Assembly: GCF_030317115.1 (NCBI RefSeq)
Contig: NZ_JASZYF010000006.1
Location: forward strand, 285,647-349,646
Length of the DNA: 64,000 bases
Source: Variovorax gracilis
Lineage (GTDB): Bacteria; Pseudomonadota; Gammaproteobacteria; Burkholderiales; Burkholderiaceae_C
Direction of reading: 5' to 3'
The notes below the pieces were generated by a model that was not told the origin of the DNA, ran no database searches, and saw only the letters and a list, made by a program, of their open reading frames with translations. Shown here piece after piece: positions 40,182 to 48,202 of the stretch (its first letter is position 1; each line of letters starts with the position of its first letter). Position numbers and translations under genes: made by a program.

Positions 40182-42536
40182 TCAGAACGAGAAGGTCCCG
40201 GTCAAGGTGGCCGAACGACCGGCGCCGACCGTCGCGTAGTGCGACGCGTAGGCCTTGTCGAAGTAGTACTCGTTGGTCAGGTTGTTCAGATTCAGCTGCA
40301 GGCTGAAGTTCTTGTTGACCACGTAGCTGACCATCGCGTCGTACTTGATGTACGACGGAATCCACTTCGTGTTGTTCACGTTGCCGTACTGCATGCCCAC
40401 GTAGGTCGCGCCGCCGCCGATCGTCAGGCCGGGCATGATCATGTAGGTGGTCCACAGCGTCGCGCTGTTGCGCGGGGTGTTCGGGAACACGTTGCCGTTG
40501 AAGGGCGACGGCGCGCCCGACACGAAGCCGTTGTTGGCGAGCTCCGAGTCCAGATACTGGTAGCCGCCGAACACCTGCCACTCGCGGGTGATGGCGCCGG
40601 CCGCACCGAACTCGATGCCCTTCACGTCCTTCTTGCCGACGTTCTGCGTCGAGCCGTCCTGTGCGACGACGCGGGCATTGTTCATCTTGGTCTGGAAGAT
40701 GGCGGAGGTCAGCACCAGCTTGCGGTCCAGGACTTCCCACTTCGTACCGATTTCGCCGCTGCGGCTGTCTTGCGGCTCCAGGTTGCGGATGGCCGCCGTG
40801 ATGCCGTCGGCGCCGTCGCCTGCGTCATTGCCCGGAGGCGTCGACGATGTGCCGTAGGAGATGTAGACGCTGCCGTTCGGCGCCGGCTTGTAGATCAGGC
40901 CTGCCTGGTAGTTCAGGAAGTTGGACTTGTTCCGGAGCTCCAGCGGCGGCACCAGGCCGCCGACAGGCACGCTGACCGTGGTCGAACCCGCGGCCGAGTT
41001 GTTCGGGATGGTGGCCGTCGTCACGACCGGGGCGCGGTACGCGGGCGTCACGGAGGTGGTCGAGTAGTCATCCCAGCGCAGGCCGAGGTTGACGGACCAC
41101 TGCTCGTTGATGTCCATCGTGTCGAAGGCATAGACCGACTTCGTGTCGGTCTTCACGTTCGTCGAGGCCGGCGACTGCGTGATGATGTAGTTCCACGGGT
41201 CGTACGGGTTCGGGTTGAACAGCGTCGTGCAGTTGTAGTTGCTGACGGCGCCCGCGCCGACCGAGCAGTTCGCGCCGGTGATCGTGGTGCGCGGATAGGT
41301 TTCGTACGGTGCGCCGAAGCCGCTCTGGAACAGGTAGTTGCTCTTGGTGGTCTTCTCGTTTCCGAATTCCACGCCGCCTGCGTAGCTGTGCTTGTAGCCG
41401 GCGGCTTCCAGCTTGCCGGTGAGGCTCGTCTGGTTGACCCACGCGTCGGTGTCGGAGATCCGGTTGTTCGGGCGCCGCCAGACCGTGCCGTTCAGCAGGA
41501 AGTTGCCGCGGCTGTCGTCCGGCTGCGTCCAGATGTAGTCGTTGCTGGACGAGCTGTAGCGCGTCACGTTGCGCAGCAGCATCGAATTGCCGAAGTCGTG
41601 GCTGAAGTCGATCGTGCCGGAATCCGCCTTGGTCTTCTGGTAGTCGCGATCGACCAGGCCGTAGTAGGTGCCGCGCGGCACCGCCACGGGCTGGCCATCA
41701 CCGTTGCGGGCCACGTTCGCGCCGGTCGTGAAGGGGTTGTTGTAGGGGATGCCCGAATCAGGCAGGTCGTCCGACTGGAAGTGGTAGTAGCTGAGCGTGA
41801 GCTTGGTCGGCGAATTGAGGCCGAAGGTCACCGACGGTGCAACGCCCCAGCGCTTCTGGTTGACCGGGCCGCGGTCGGCGATGTCGGTCTCGAAATCGAC
41901 CAGGTTCAGGCGGGCCGCGACACCGTCGGACAGCACCCGGTTCAGGTCGATCGTGCCGCGCTTGAACGAATCGGTGCCCAGGCCCACGGTGCCGGTGAAG
42001 AAGTTCTGCGCCTGGGGGGCCTTGCTGATGATGTTGACCGAGCCGCCCGCCGAACCGCGTCCGCCGAAGGCCGAGCTCGGGCCCTTCATGACTTCCACGG
42101 ATTCGACGTTGAAGATCTCGCGCGTCTGGGCCGCGGCATCGCGCACGCCGTCCACGAAGATGTCGCTCTGCGAATCGAAACCGCGGATGAAGGGGCGGTC
42201 GCCGACCGGGTTGCCGCCTTCGCCGGCGCCGAAGGTGATGCCGGGCGTCGTGCGCAGCGCGTCGACGAGCGAGGTGGCGCCCGTCTGGCGGATGACCTCT
42301 TGCGGAATGATCGTGATGGACTTGGGCGTGTCCAGCAGCGGCGCAGTGATCTTGTACGAACCCGACTCGTCGACCTTGAAGTCCGACGCGGCTTCGACGC
42401 GGACCTCCGAGAGCGTGGACTGGGCATGGGCCGTCATCGAGGCGCCGAGGGCCACGATGGTGGCGGTGGCGCCGGCGGCGGCGCGGCTGGGAAGGTAGCG
42501 CGCAGGCGAATGCTTGCGACTCTTGATGTACGCCAT
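40182..42536 (-). CDS. TonB-dependent siderophore receptor (catecholate-type, Fiu-like)
   Basis: An outer-membrane receptor of 784 residues for ferric siderophore uptake, energised by TonB-ExbBD. A long signal peptide ends near AHAQ (39). The plug domain (about 55-170) carries TPKSITIIPQEVIRQTGATS, DRPFIRGFDSQSDIFVDGVR and VEVMKGPSSAFGGRGSAGGS; the barrel ends in TLTGTFSF with the terminal Phe needed for assembly. A Fur-box-like sequence at 42639-42657 and the siderophore-receptor plug indicate iron-repressed expression. Catecholate specificity is a guess from overall pattern. It is divergent from the zeta-kinase operon. Confidence 0.93.
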   Translation of the reverse strand: MAYIKSRKHSPARYLPSRAAAGATATIVALGASMTAHAQSTLSEVRVEAASDFKVDESGSYKITAPLLDTPKSITIIPQEVIRQTGATSLVDALRTTPGITFGAGEGGNPVGDRPFIRGFDSQSDIFVDGVRDAAAQTREIFNVESVEVMKGPSSAFGGRGSAGGSVNIISKAPQAQNFFTGTVGLGTDSFKRGTIDLNRVLSDGVAARLNLVDFETDIADRGPVNQKRWGVAPSVTFGLNSPTKLTLSYYHFQSDDLPDSGIPYNNPFTTGANVARNGDGQPVAVPRGTYYGLVDRDYQKTKADSGTIDFSHDFGNSMLLRNVTRYSSSSNDYIWTQPDDSRGNFLLNGTVWRRPNNRISDTDAWVNQTSLTGKLEAAGYKHSYAGGVEFGNEKTTKSNYLFQSGFGAPYETYPRTTITGANCSVGAGAVSNYNCTTLFNPNPYDPWNYIITQSPASTNVKTDTKSVYAFDTMDINEQWSVNLGLRWDDYSTTSVTPAYRAPVVTTATIPNNSAAGSTTVSVPVGGLVPPLELRNKSNFLNYQAGLIYKPAPNGSVYISYGTSSTPPGNDAGDGADGITAAIRNLEPQDSRSGEIGTKWEVLDRKLVLTSAIFQTKMNNARVVAQDGSTQNVGKKDVKGIEFGAAGAITREWQVFGGYQYLDSELANNGFVSGAPSPFNGNVFPNTPRNSATLWTTYMIMPGLTIGGGATYVGMQYGNVNNTKWIPSYIKYDAMVSYVVNKNFSLQLNLNNLTNEYYFDKAYASHYATVGAGRSATLTGTFSF

Positions 42537-42638
42537 GAAATCTCCAAAAGGCAGGAACAGAAGGGGCTGGTCTCCCTTGGCTGGTCCTGACGGTCGGAGT
42601 GGCTACGAGACCCAGGGGCGCGTACGGCCCCGAAGTGC

Positions 42639-42657
42639 CCAAATGATAATCAGTCTC
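42639..42657. promoter_or_regulatory. Fur box upstream of the TonB receptor
   Basis: By eye, 14 of 19 positions match the GATAATGATAATCATTATC consensus, including the unbroken core AATGATAATCA. It lies about 100 bp before the receptor start, in the 244-bp region shared with the divergent small-protein/zeta-kinase operon. Iron-dependent repression of the receptor is expected; an effect on the divergent operon is possible. Confidence 0.75.
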
Positions 42658-42780
42658 AACATCATCGGCGCATTTGCTTACCAAAAATCCTTCTGGATTC
42701 TCGTTTCCTAAATTGCCTGTTGTACCGGCGCATCGCTTGATTCGAAAACGGGAGCGCCCAAACTGAGCGATCATGCGCGG

Positions 42781-43131
42781 ATGGCAAGAGCAAGAAACGT
42801 TGACGGACGCGACGGCGCAGCCGGCGACCTGGTCCAGGGCCGTTCGGTCGCGACCCTGGGCCGCGGCATGGCGCTGGTGAAGGTGGGCAAGTCCGCCAAG
42901 GTTCCCGTGCGCCCCGAGGACAACACCACCGTGCTGGTGAAGAAGGCCGCGCGGGCGCTGAACAAGCCCGGCATCGACCGCTCGGTCGTCTTCCGCGGCC
43001 CGAACGCCGGAAAGATCTACTCCTACGCCGCCTACGCGAAGGACCCGACCAAGGTCGTGCGCGAGGCCGCCGACGGCACGCGCGTGATCGGCCGCGTGGT
43101 CGACGGCAAGTTCCGTCCGGTCAAAGAGTGA
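42781..43131 (+). CDS. Small basic protein upstream of a zeta-like kinase (putative partner)
   Basis: A 116-residue protein, strongly basic (many Lys/Arg), beginning MARARNVDGRDGAAGD. The middle reads VVFRGPNAGKIYSYAAYAKD and the end RVIGRVVDGKFRPVKE. No transmembrane segment or signal. I do not recognise the family, and it does not resemble acidic epsilon antitoxins. Its stop overlaps the zeta-like kinase start by 4 nt, so the two are co-translated. This position and coupling are typical of an antitoxin or chaperone partner, but that is only inference; the basic charge points instead to nucleic acid or ribosome binding. It is divergent from the Fur-controlled receptor. Confidence 0.7.
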   Translation: MARARNVDGRDGAAGDLVQGRSVATLGRGMALVKVGKSAKVPVRPEDNTTVLVKKAARALNKPGIDRSVVFRGPNAGKIYSYAAYAKDPTKVVREAADGTRVIGRVVDGKFRPVKE

Positions 43132-43961
43132 CCCGCCGGCCGCCGAGCCTCGAAGCGCTGCTCCGGCAGACGCAGGGGCCGCGGCCCGTCGCCTTCGTGC
43201 TCGCCGGCCACAACGGCTCCGGCAAGTCGACCATGTGGTACACGCGGCTCGCAGGGTCGCTGAGGATCCCGCTCGTCAACGCCGATCGCATGATGCTGTC
43301 GATCCTGCCGGACCCGGATCCGAAGACCGGCCGGATTCCGGGCTGGGCGCAGCAACTGCGCGACGAGGATGTCCGGTGGCAGATCCTTTCGCAGGAAGGC
43401 GTGCGCGTCTTCAAGCGCCTCGTCATGGACCAGCGCATGCCCTTCGCCTTCGAGACCGTGTTCTCGCACTGGAAGCCGTTGCCGGACGGCCGCCATGAAT
43501 CAAAGGCCGACGACATCCGTGCCATGCAGCGAGCCGGCTACTACGTCGTGCTGCTCTTCGTCGGCCTGACCTCCGCCGACTTCTCGGTGCTGCGCGTCAG
43601 CACGCGCAAGCAGCAGGGCGGCCATGACGTGGACCGCGCGAAGCTCGTCTCCCGGTTCCCCCGGACGCAGGCGGCGGTCGGCCACGCGGCACCGTTGGCG
43701 GACATGACGCTCATGTTCGACAACAGCAGGGAGGAGGAGAACGCCTTCACCCTCGTGCGCGCCCAGAAAAGAAGGTCCGTCCTGTTCGATGCCCGCGATC
43801 CGCAGTTCCAGGCCGACCCCGAACTGCGGGCGGTGTGCGACCCGTGGCTGGAGAAGGTGGCCGGGCCGTTCAGGCCGAGGCGGACTCGCACGGCCAAGCC
43901 TGAAAAGCCTGCGGCCAAAGAGCCGGCGGCGCCCTCCGGCACACCGGAGCGATCGACATGA
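43128..43961 (+). CDS. Zeta toxin family P-loop kinase
   Basis: A 277-residue P-loop kinase. Walker A AGHNGSGKST (about 26-35), NADRMM (51-56) where zeta toxins have a catalytic Asp, ET (109-110) in FAFETVFSH, and a basic region RVSTRKQQGGHDV (156-168) that fits ATP-sensing arginines of the family. Zeta toxins phosphorylate UDP-N-acetylglucosamine and block peptidoglycan synthesis, but many chromosomal relatives have other targets. The start is a GTG overlapping the upstream stop, and the end overlaps the ASCH gene by 4 nt. An extra Lys/Pro/Ala tail (about 245-277) is outside the family domain. No epsilon antitoxin is adjacent. Confidence 0.85.
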   Translation: MTRRPPSLEALLRQTQGPRPVAFVLAGHNGSGKSTMWYTRLAGSLRIPLVNADRMMLSILPDPDPKTGRIPGWAQQLRDEDVRWQILSQEGVRVFKRLVMDQRMPFAFETVFSHWKPLPDGRHESKADDIRAMQRAGYYVVLLFVGLTSADFSVLRVSTRKQQGGHDVDRAKLVSRFPRTQAAVGHAAPLADMTLMFDNSREEENAFTLVRAQKRRSVLFDARDPQFQADPELRAVCDPWLEKVAGPFRPRRTRTAKPEKPAAKEPAAPSGTPERST

Positions 43962-44443
43962 CCATTCCCCCCGCCATGCCCGCCAGCATCGCCGCGACCT
44001 GGGACGCGTTCTGCGCCCAGGCCGGACAAGACTGCTCCGAGCGGTTCTTCGAGGCCTTCCACTTCGACGACAACGAGGCCGATGCCAACGCCCTCGCGGA
44101 CCTCGTGCTCGCGGGGGTGAAACGGGCCACCGCCAGCCTGGTCTGGTCCTTCGAGAGCGCAGGCGCCTCGCCGCCGTGGCCCGGCGCCCTCAGCGTCGTC
44201 ACCTATTGGGATGGAGCGCCGGCGTGCATCATCGAGACGGAGGCGGTCGAGGTCTTGCCCTACGAGCAGGTCAGCGCCGAGTTCGCCGCGAGGGAGGGCG
44301 AAGGCGATGGGTCGCTGGCGTACTGGCGCCGGGTCCACTGGGCCTACTTCGGTCGCGAGTGCGTACGCCTGGGCCGGGAACGCAGCCTCGACATGCCCGT
44401 GGCGTGCGAGCGCTTCAGGGTCGTCTACAGAGTCGGGGCTTGA
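43958..44443 (+). CDS. ASCH domain-containing protein
   Basis: A 161-residue protein. The ASCH fold (related to PUA) is indicated by LAGVKRATASLVWSFE, with the G-x-K-x-x-T motif, and the following beta core (GALSVVTYWDGAPACIIETE, then LAYWRRVHWAYFG). ASCH proteins bind or hydrolyse RNA-linked substrates; E. coli YqfB is an N4-acetylcytidine amidohydrolase, and others are ribonucleases. The start ATG overlaps the kinase stop (ATGA), making a tightly coupled three-gene operon with 42781-43131 and 43128-43961. Function in that context is unknown. Confidence 0.85.
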   Translation: MTIPPAMPASIAATWDAFCAQAGQDCSERFFEAFHFDDNEADANALADLVLAGVKRATASLVWSFESAGASPPWPGALSVVTYWDGAPACIIETEAVEVLPYEQVSAEFAAREGEGDGSLAYWRRVHWAYFGRECVRLGRERSLDMPVACERFRVVYRVGA

Positions 44444-44538
44444 TCGGATCGGGCAGCGGGCTGGCGCCCTGATTGACGCGCCAGGCCTCGTGCGTTACCA
44501 CTGCGACTTTCGCAACGCGACGACAAGGAGCCGCTCCC

Positions 44539-44892
44539 ATGGCCGCAACGACGGACGTCAGCCTTCGCCCCACCATCGCCCGCATCTGGCGCGGGCGCAC
44601 CACCGCCGCGAAGGCCGATGCCTACGCGGTCTACCTGTACGACGTCGGCGTGAAGCCGCTCGCCGAAAAGGCGCTCGGCGTGCAGATGTTCCGCGAGGAC
44701 CGTGAGGGCGAAACGGAGTTCGTGACCATTTCGTACTGGGAGAGCGTCGATGCCATGTCGCGCTTCGCCGGCAAGGACCCGCGCCGCATCCACCATCTCG
44801 AGCGGGACGCGGAGTTCCTGATCGAGTTGCCCGACAGCGTGCAGGTGCTGAGCATCACCGCGGCACTGGGATGCCTGGGCGAAGCCGCCTGA
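44539..44892 (+). CDS. Antibiotic biosynthesis monooxygenase-like protein
   Basis: A 117-residue protein with an ABM-type ferredoxin-like fold (IARIWRGRTTAAKADAYAVY, then TEFVTISYWESVDAMSRFAG). The fold hosts small cofactor-free monooxygenases and haem-degrading enzymes. The ATG at 44539 has AAGGAG 8 bp upstream. It lies 95 bp after the ASCH gene and could share a transcript, though the gap suggests its own promoter. Confidence 0.78.
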   Translation: MAATTDVSLRPTIARIWRGRTTAAKADAYAVYLYDVGVKPLAEKALGVQMFREDREGETEFVTISYWESVDAMSRFAGKDPRRIHHLERDAEFLIELPDSVQVLSITAALGCLGEAA

Positions 44893-44900
44893 GTCCGGGC

Positions 44901-45320
44901 ATGCGGTCGAAGCACCATCTCGAACCACACGTCGAGTTCGGCAATGCGGGTGAAGTGAACACCGGTGGCACCGGCTGGTTCATCGGCTTCAGCGACTGGA
45001 CCCGGGGACGTGCCGGCGGACTTCGCCATGTCCCGGTCGACGAGGCTTCCACCGGGCTGTGCGTCAAGTGGTTCTCCCACCCCGCAGGGAATCCCGATGG
45101 CGAGCCCAAGCCGTTGAGCGACGGCCGCACCATGTCCATCCTGGTGAGCCCGGCCAGCGAGTTCAGGATCGAGTTCTCATTCGCTGCGGACTTCGCGCCG
45201 GAAGCGACGCTCGTCCACACCTTGCGCCGCCATGGCGACTTCGTCATCTGGGGGCCGGGCCTGTTCCACCGGGCTTTCGGGGTGCAGCCGGCATCCGTGC
45301 TGACGGTCCGGTGGACCTAG
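44901..45320 (+). CDS. Hypothetical protein, cupin-like
   Basis: A 139-residue protein. Beta-rich with a late segment HTLRRHGDFVIWGPGLFHRA that resembles the second half of cupin-type barrels (conserved Gly and His), but the first motif is not clear. No signal peptide. The family is not recognised. The start MRSKHHLEPHVEF follows the ABM gene by 8 bp, suggesting co-transcription. Confidence 0.6.
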   Translation: MRSKHHLEPHVEFGNAGEVNTGGTGWFIGFSDWTRGRAGGLRHVPVDEASTGLCVKWFSHPAGNPDGEPKPLSDGRTMSILVSPASEFRIEFSFAADFAPEATLVHTLRRHGDFVIWGPGLFHRAFGVQPASVLTVRWT

Positions 45321-45335
45321 CCGGCACGCGATCGC

Positions 45336-45713
45336 TCAGTTTCGCAGCAGGACGTACTCCCGGCCGTCACGGAAACTCCCCTTCAACGTCCTGTCGTCCA
45401 CCTTGCGGACTCTCAGTGTGTAGTCCGATCCGCATCCGGCCATGGCCTTGGAAGGCGACATCGCGAAGGCATAGACATCGTCGTTCCTGGAGATGGTGAA
45501 CGGGACGGCCAGGGCGGGACACGGGTCCTCGCGATTGGTCCTTGCGGTGGCCATCTTCCATGTGCCCTCCTCCCCCTTGATGGAGACACGGACCTCGCGC
45601 TGAACGCCCGTTTGCGTGGCGTACGTGGCCGTCCAGTTTCCTTCAAGTTCGGATTGGGCGAGACATGGGCCTGCAACCAGGCCGGCGACAACGACTGCTG
45701 CGATGCGGAGCAT
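45336..45713 (-). CDS. Small secreted hypothetical protein
   Basis: A 125-residue exported protein. A signal peptide (MLRIAAVVVAGLVAGPCLAQ) is cut near 20; the mature part is beta-rich (LEGNWTATYATQTGVQREV, then DYTLRVRKVDDRTLKGSF) with two cysteines. It resembles short periplasmic lipocalin-like domains but matches no family I can name. Convergent with the cupin-like gene, 15 bp between the stops. Confidence 0.65.
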   Translation of the reverse strand: MLRIAAVVVAGLVAGPCLAQSELEGNWTATYATQTGVQREVRVSIKGEEGTWKMATARTNREDPCPALAVPFTISRNDDVYAFAMSPSKAMAGCGSDYTLRVRKVDDRTLKGSFRDGREYVLLRN

Positions 45714-45833
45714 GAGATACCTCCTTCGTGAGTTCGAACGGTTGCCAATGCTTGCAACCGAACGACACGATCGGGCCGCGCCGTCGCGTTGTCGTCATCA
45801 AAACTGGTAATGGTTCCGGGCGGAACCAGGATC

Positions 45834-46142
45834 TCAGATCTTGAAAGCCCTCTGCACGTCCGCGCGCACCAGGTCGGCGTAGTCGCGGTGCTTGCGAATC
45901 CAGCCTGCGATGAACTGGCAGACAGGGATCACGTGCTTGCCGTCCGTGCGTGCCTCGTCGAGCACGTGCCGCGCGATGGCCGAGCCGACGCCCTTGCCTT
46001 CGTGCGCGGGCAGCACTTCGGTGTGGGTGAACATGATCGCTTCGCTCAGCAGGTTGTATTCGCAGTAGCCCGCGAGTTCGCCGCCGATGGTGGCCTCGTA
46101 GCGGTGCAGTTCGGGCTTGTTGGTGATCGTGATGTCGGTCAT
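45834..46142 (-). CDS. GNAT-type N-acetyltransferase (YjdJ-like, short)
   Basis: A 102-residue minimal GNAT. It carries EGKGVGSAIARHVLDEARTD, the acetyl-CoA pyrophosphate loop, and VCQFIAGWIRKHRDYADLVR at the end. This is the YjdJ/GCN5-like short family. Function unknown; often linked to stress. Start ATG 46142 (MTDITITNKPELHRY). It is 20 bp downstream of the NTF2-like gene, same strand. Confidence 0.85.
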   Translation of the reverse strand: MTDITITNKPELHRYEATIGGELAGYCEYNLLSEAIMFTHTEVLPAHEGKGVGSAIARHVLDEARTDGKHVIPVCQFIAGWIRKHRDYADLVRADVQRAFKI

Positions 46143-46162
46143 GCGCTCTTCGTGTGGTGGAT

Positions 46163-46648
46163 TCAGGATGTGCGTGCGAGAAAGGTCGCGAGGTTCGCCG
46201 CCGCGGTGGCACGAACCTTCTTCTTCAGCAGCGGCGACCAGCCGAGCAGCAGGCCCGGCGCGCCGAGAGCCTGCCGCGACCAGCGCCAGAAATCGAAGCG
46301 GTCGCGCTGCGTGGCGATGAGCCCCTCGGGCGTGAAGGTGAAGCGCGAGTCGATCGCGTTGTCGACGATGCGCCCGGTCGCGCTGAACAGGTAGTGCGCG
46401 TCCCAGTGCGCCTGGCCGGTGCGGGCATCGGCCTGTACGTCGCGGTAGCTCAGCTTCCAGACCGCGGCGCCCTTGGCCCGGGTGCCGCTGCACAGCATCT
46501 TCCACATGCCGCCGATCTCTCGCGCGCCGCGAAGCGAGAAGGCCTCGTCGTCGAAGCTGGCATCCGGCGCATAGCAGGCGGCCATGGTGTCGGCGTCGAG
46601 CTTCGAGAAGGCGTCGTAGAAGCGGCGGATGGTTTGTTCGTTGCTCAT
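46163..46648 (-). CDS. NTF2/SnoaL-like protein
   Basis: A 161-residue cytoplasmic NTF2-fold protein (RRFYDAFSKLDADTMAACYA, DASFDDEAFSLRGAREIGGM, then AHWDAHYLFSATGRIVDN). The start MSNEQTIRR at 46648 is preferred because AAGGAATCC lies 5-9 bases before it; an ATG 4 codons upstream is open too. The substrate is unknown. It is co-oriented with the GNAT gene, probably one transcript. Confidence 0.8.
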   Translation of the reverse strand: MSNEQTIRRFYDAFSKLDADTMAACYAPDASFDDEAFSLRGAREIGGMWKMLCSGTRAKGAAVWKLSYRDVQADARTGQAHWDAHYLFSATGRIVDNAIDSRFTFTPEGLIATQRDRFDFWRWSRQALGAPGLLLGWSPLLKKKVRATAAANLATFLARTS

Positions 46649-46702
46649 GGATTCCTTCATGCCCCGAGGCAGAAGCGGCCATCGTAGCCGAGCATTTCCG
46701 GC

Positions 46703-47203
46703 TCAGTCCTTCGTGAGATCGAGCAATGTCTGCAGCGCGTACCGGACCGTGGCTGCGCGCACAGCCGCACGATCGCCATCGAAGCGGCGGCGTTCCGTGC
46801 GCACCTGCCCGCCCACCGACCAGCCGAACCACACCGTGCCCACCGGCTTCTCGCGCGAACCGCCGGTGGGCCCGGCGACACCCGTGACGGCCACCGCGAC
46901 CTGCGCCCGGGAGCGCGCCACGGCACCTTCGGCCATGGCACGCGCCACCTCTTCGCTGACCGCGCCGTGGGCCGTGATCAGCGCGGCATCGACACCGAGC
47001 AACTCCGTCTTGGCCTCGTTCGAATAGCTGACGAAGCCGCGCTCGAACCAGTTGCTGGAGCCCGAGAGATCGGTGCACGCGCCGGCGATCAGCCCGCCGG
47101 TGCAGCTCTCGGCGGTCGCCATCATTCGCCCCTGCTGCTGAAGCGTGTCGGCGAGCAGGCGCACCAGCGCAGGGATGTCGTGTCCGGGGAGCGAGTCGTT
47201 CAT
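46703..47203 (-). CDS. pncC: CinA-family nicotinamide-nucleotide amidohydrolase (PncC)
   Basis: Deamidates nicotinamide mononucleotide to nicotinate mononucleotide for NAD recycling. 166 residues, the stand-alone C-terminal CinA domain. Key segments are ATAESCTGGLIAGACTDLSG with the catalytic Ser, AVAVTGVAGPTGGSREKPVG and SYSNEAKTELLGV. Start ATG 47203 (MNDSLPG); a slightly longer version from 47215 would overlap the pgpA stop. It lies 5 bp after pgpA on the same strand, a pairing often seen in proteobacteria. Confidence 0.92.
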   Translation of the reverse strand: MNDSLPGHDIPALVRLLADTLQQQGRMMATAESCTGGLIAGACTDLSGSSNWFERGFVSYSNEAKTELLGVDAALITAHGAVSEEVARAMAEGAVARSRAQVAVAVTGVAGPTGGSREKPVGTVWFGWSVGGQVRTERRRFDGDRAAVRAATVRYALQTLLDLTKD

Positions 47204-47208
47204 CGTGT

Positions 47209-47769
47209 TCACCATGCGCGCCATGCGGCGATCACCAGCAGCGTGCAGAACGCCGCGACCAGGTCGTCGAAGAGGATGCCGAAGCCCGCCGCGCCCCATC
47301 GCGTGGCCTCGCTTCCCGTGTCGCGCTGCTTGAACAGACGGTCGGCCCAGCCCACCGGCCCTGGCTTGGCGGCATCGAAGAAGCGGAAGAGCGCGAAGGC
47401 GAAGACCTGCGCCAGCAGGCCGCCGGGCATGACGAGCCACAGCACGATCCAGAAGGCGACCACCTCGTCCCAGACGATGCTGCCTGGGTCGGCGATGTTC
47501 ATGTGGCGTGCCGTCACGGTGCAGGCCCACCATCCGACCGGCAGGGACACGAGGATCACCCAGCCGATCGTCGCTGGCGAAAGCCAGCGCTGCATGACCA
47601 GGAAGGCGACCCAGCTCCACAGCGTCCCGACTGTGCCGGGCGCATAGCGCGGCAGGCCCGAGCCGAAGCCGAGCGCGATGAGGTGCGCCGGATGCGCGAA
47701 CATGAAACGTGCCGTCGGACGGCGCGGTGGAGGGCTCGGCATGGCGCCGGAAGGGGGAGCGGACTGCAT
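47209..47769 (-). CDS. pgpA: Phosphatidylglycerophosphatase A
   Basis: Dephosphorylates phosphatidylglycerophosphate to phosphatidylglycerol in the inner membrane. 186 residues with about four membrane segments and the family motifs GSGLPRYAPGTVGTLW, IVWDEVVAFWIVLWL, FRFFDAAKPGPVGWADRL and ILFDDLVAA. The Asp/Glu in WDE and DD form the metal site. First gene of the pgpA-pncC pair. Confidence 0.94.
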   Translation of the reverse strand: MQSAPPSGAMPSPPPRRPTARFMFAHPAHLIALGFGSGLPRYAPGTVGTLWSWVAFLVMQRWLSPATIGWVILVSLPVGWWACTVTARHMNIADPGSIVWDEVVAFWIVLWLVMPGGLLAQVFAFALFRFFDAAKPGPVGWADRLFKQRDTGSEATRWGAAGFGILFDDLVAAFCTLLVIAAWRAW

Positions 47770-47811
47770 GACGCGACAGTGTCGCGCATCCGGGGCGCCG
47801 CCCGCCAGTGC

Positions 47812-48081
47812 TCAGGCCGGCTGGAAGTGCTGCTCGATGCGCTGCGCCACCGCCTTGGGATTGCTGCGCAGCGCGTCGGTGGCGCAGGCACCGAGGAACA
47901 TGCCTTCGAAATTGATCTCCACGCGCGGGAAGTAGTGGTCCAGCGAAGCGCCCGCGTCGAAAAGGCATTGCTCCAGCGACGCGAAGGTGCAGCCCGTGTC
48001 CTGGCCGTCCGCGCCTTTGGCGTTGATGCGGTAGACATAGGCATCCGCGGCGATGCGCTGGATTTCGATCAGGGGCTTCAT
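47812..48081 (-). CDS. Conserved hypothetical protein
   Basis: An 89-residue soluble protein starting MKPLIEIQRIAADAYVYRIN, with GCTFASLEQCLFDAGASLD and an EINFEGMFLGACATDALRSN segment. No membrane part or signal. I believe similar short proteins are found in Burkholderiales, but I cannot give a function. It is 42 bp from pgpA, same strand, and divergent from the LuxR regulator. Confidence 0.6.
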   Translation of the reverse strand: MKPLIEIQRIAADAYVYRINAKGADGQDTGCTFASLEQCLFDAGASLDHYFPRVEINFEGMFLGACATDALRSNPKAVAQRIEQHFQPA

Positions 48082-48202
48082 TCGGCGGGAGGGGAAAGGA
48101 TTTCGTCGAGAAAGAGCTTCGGGGATTGAATGGTCACGCCAAGCGCCCGGCGGGTAAATAGTCCATTTGGACCGGCTGGACTTCGCGCAGAATATTTGCC
48201 TG

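Noticed and set aside
40170..42590. 806-codon plus-strand open frame antisense to the TonB receptor
   Set aside because: Composition is Val/Arg/His biased with no motif, and the receptor on the minus strand is certain.
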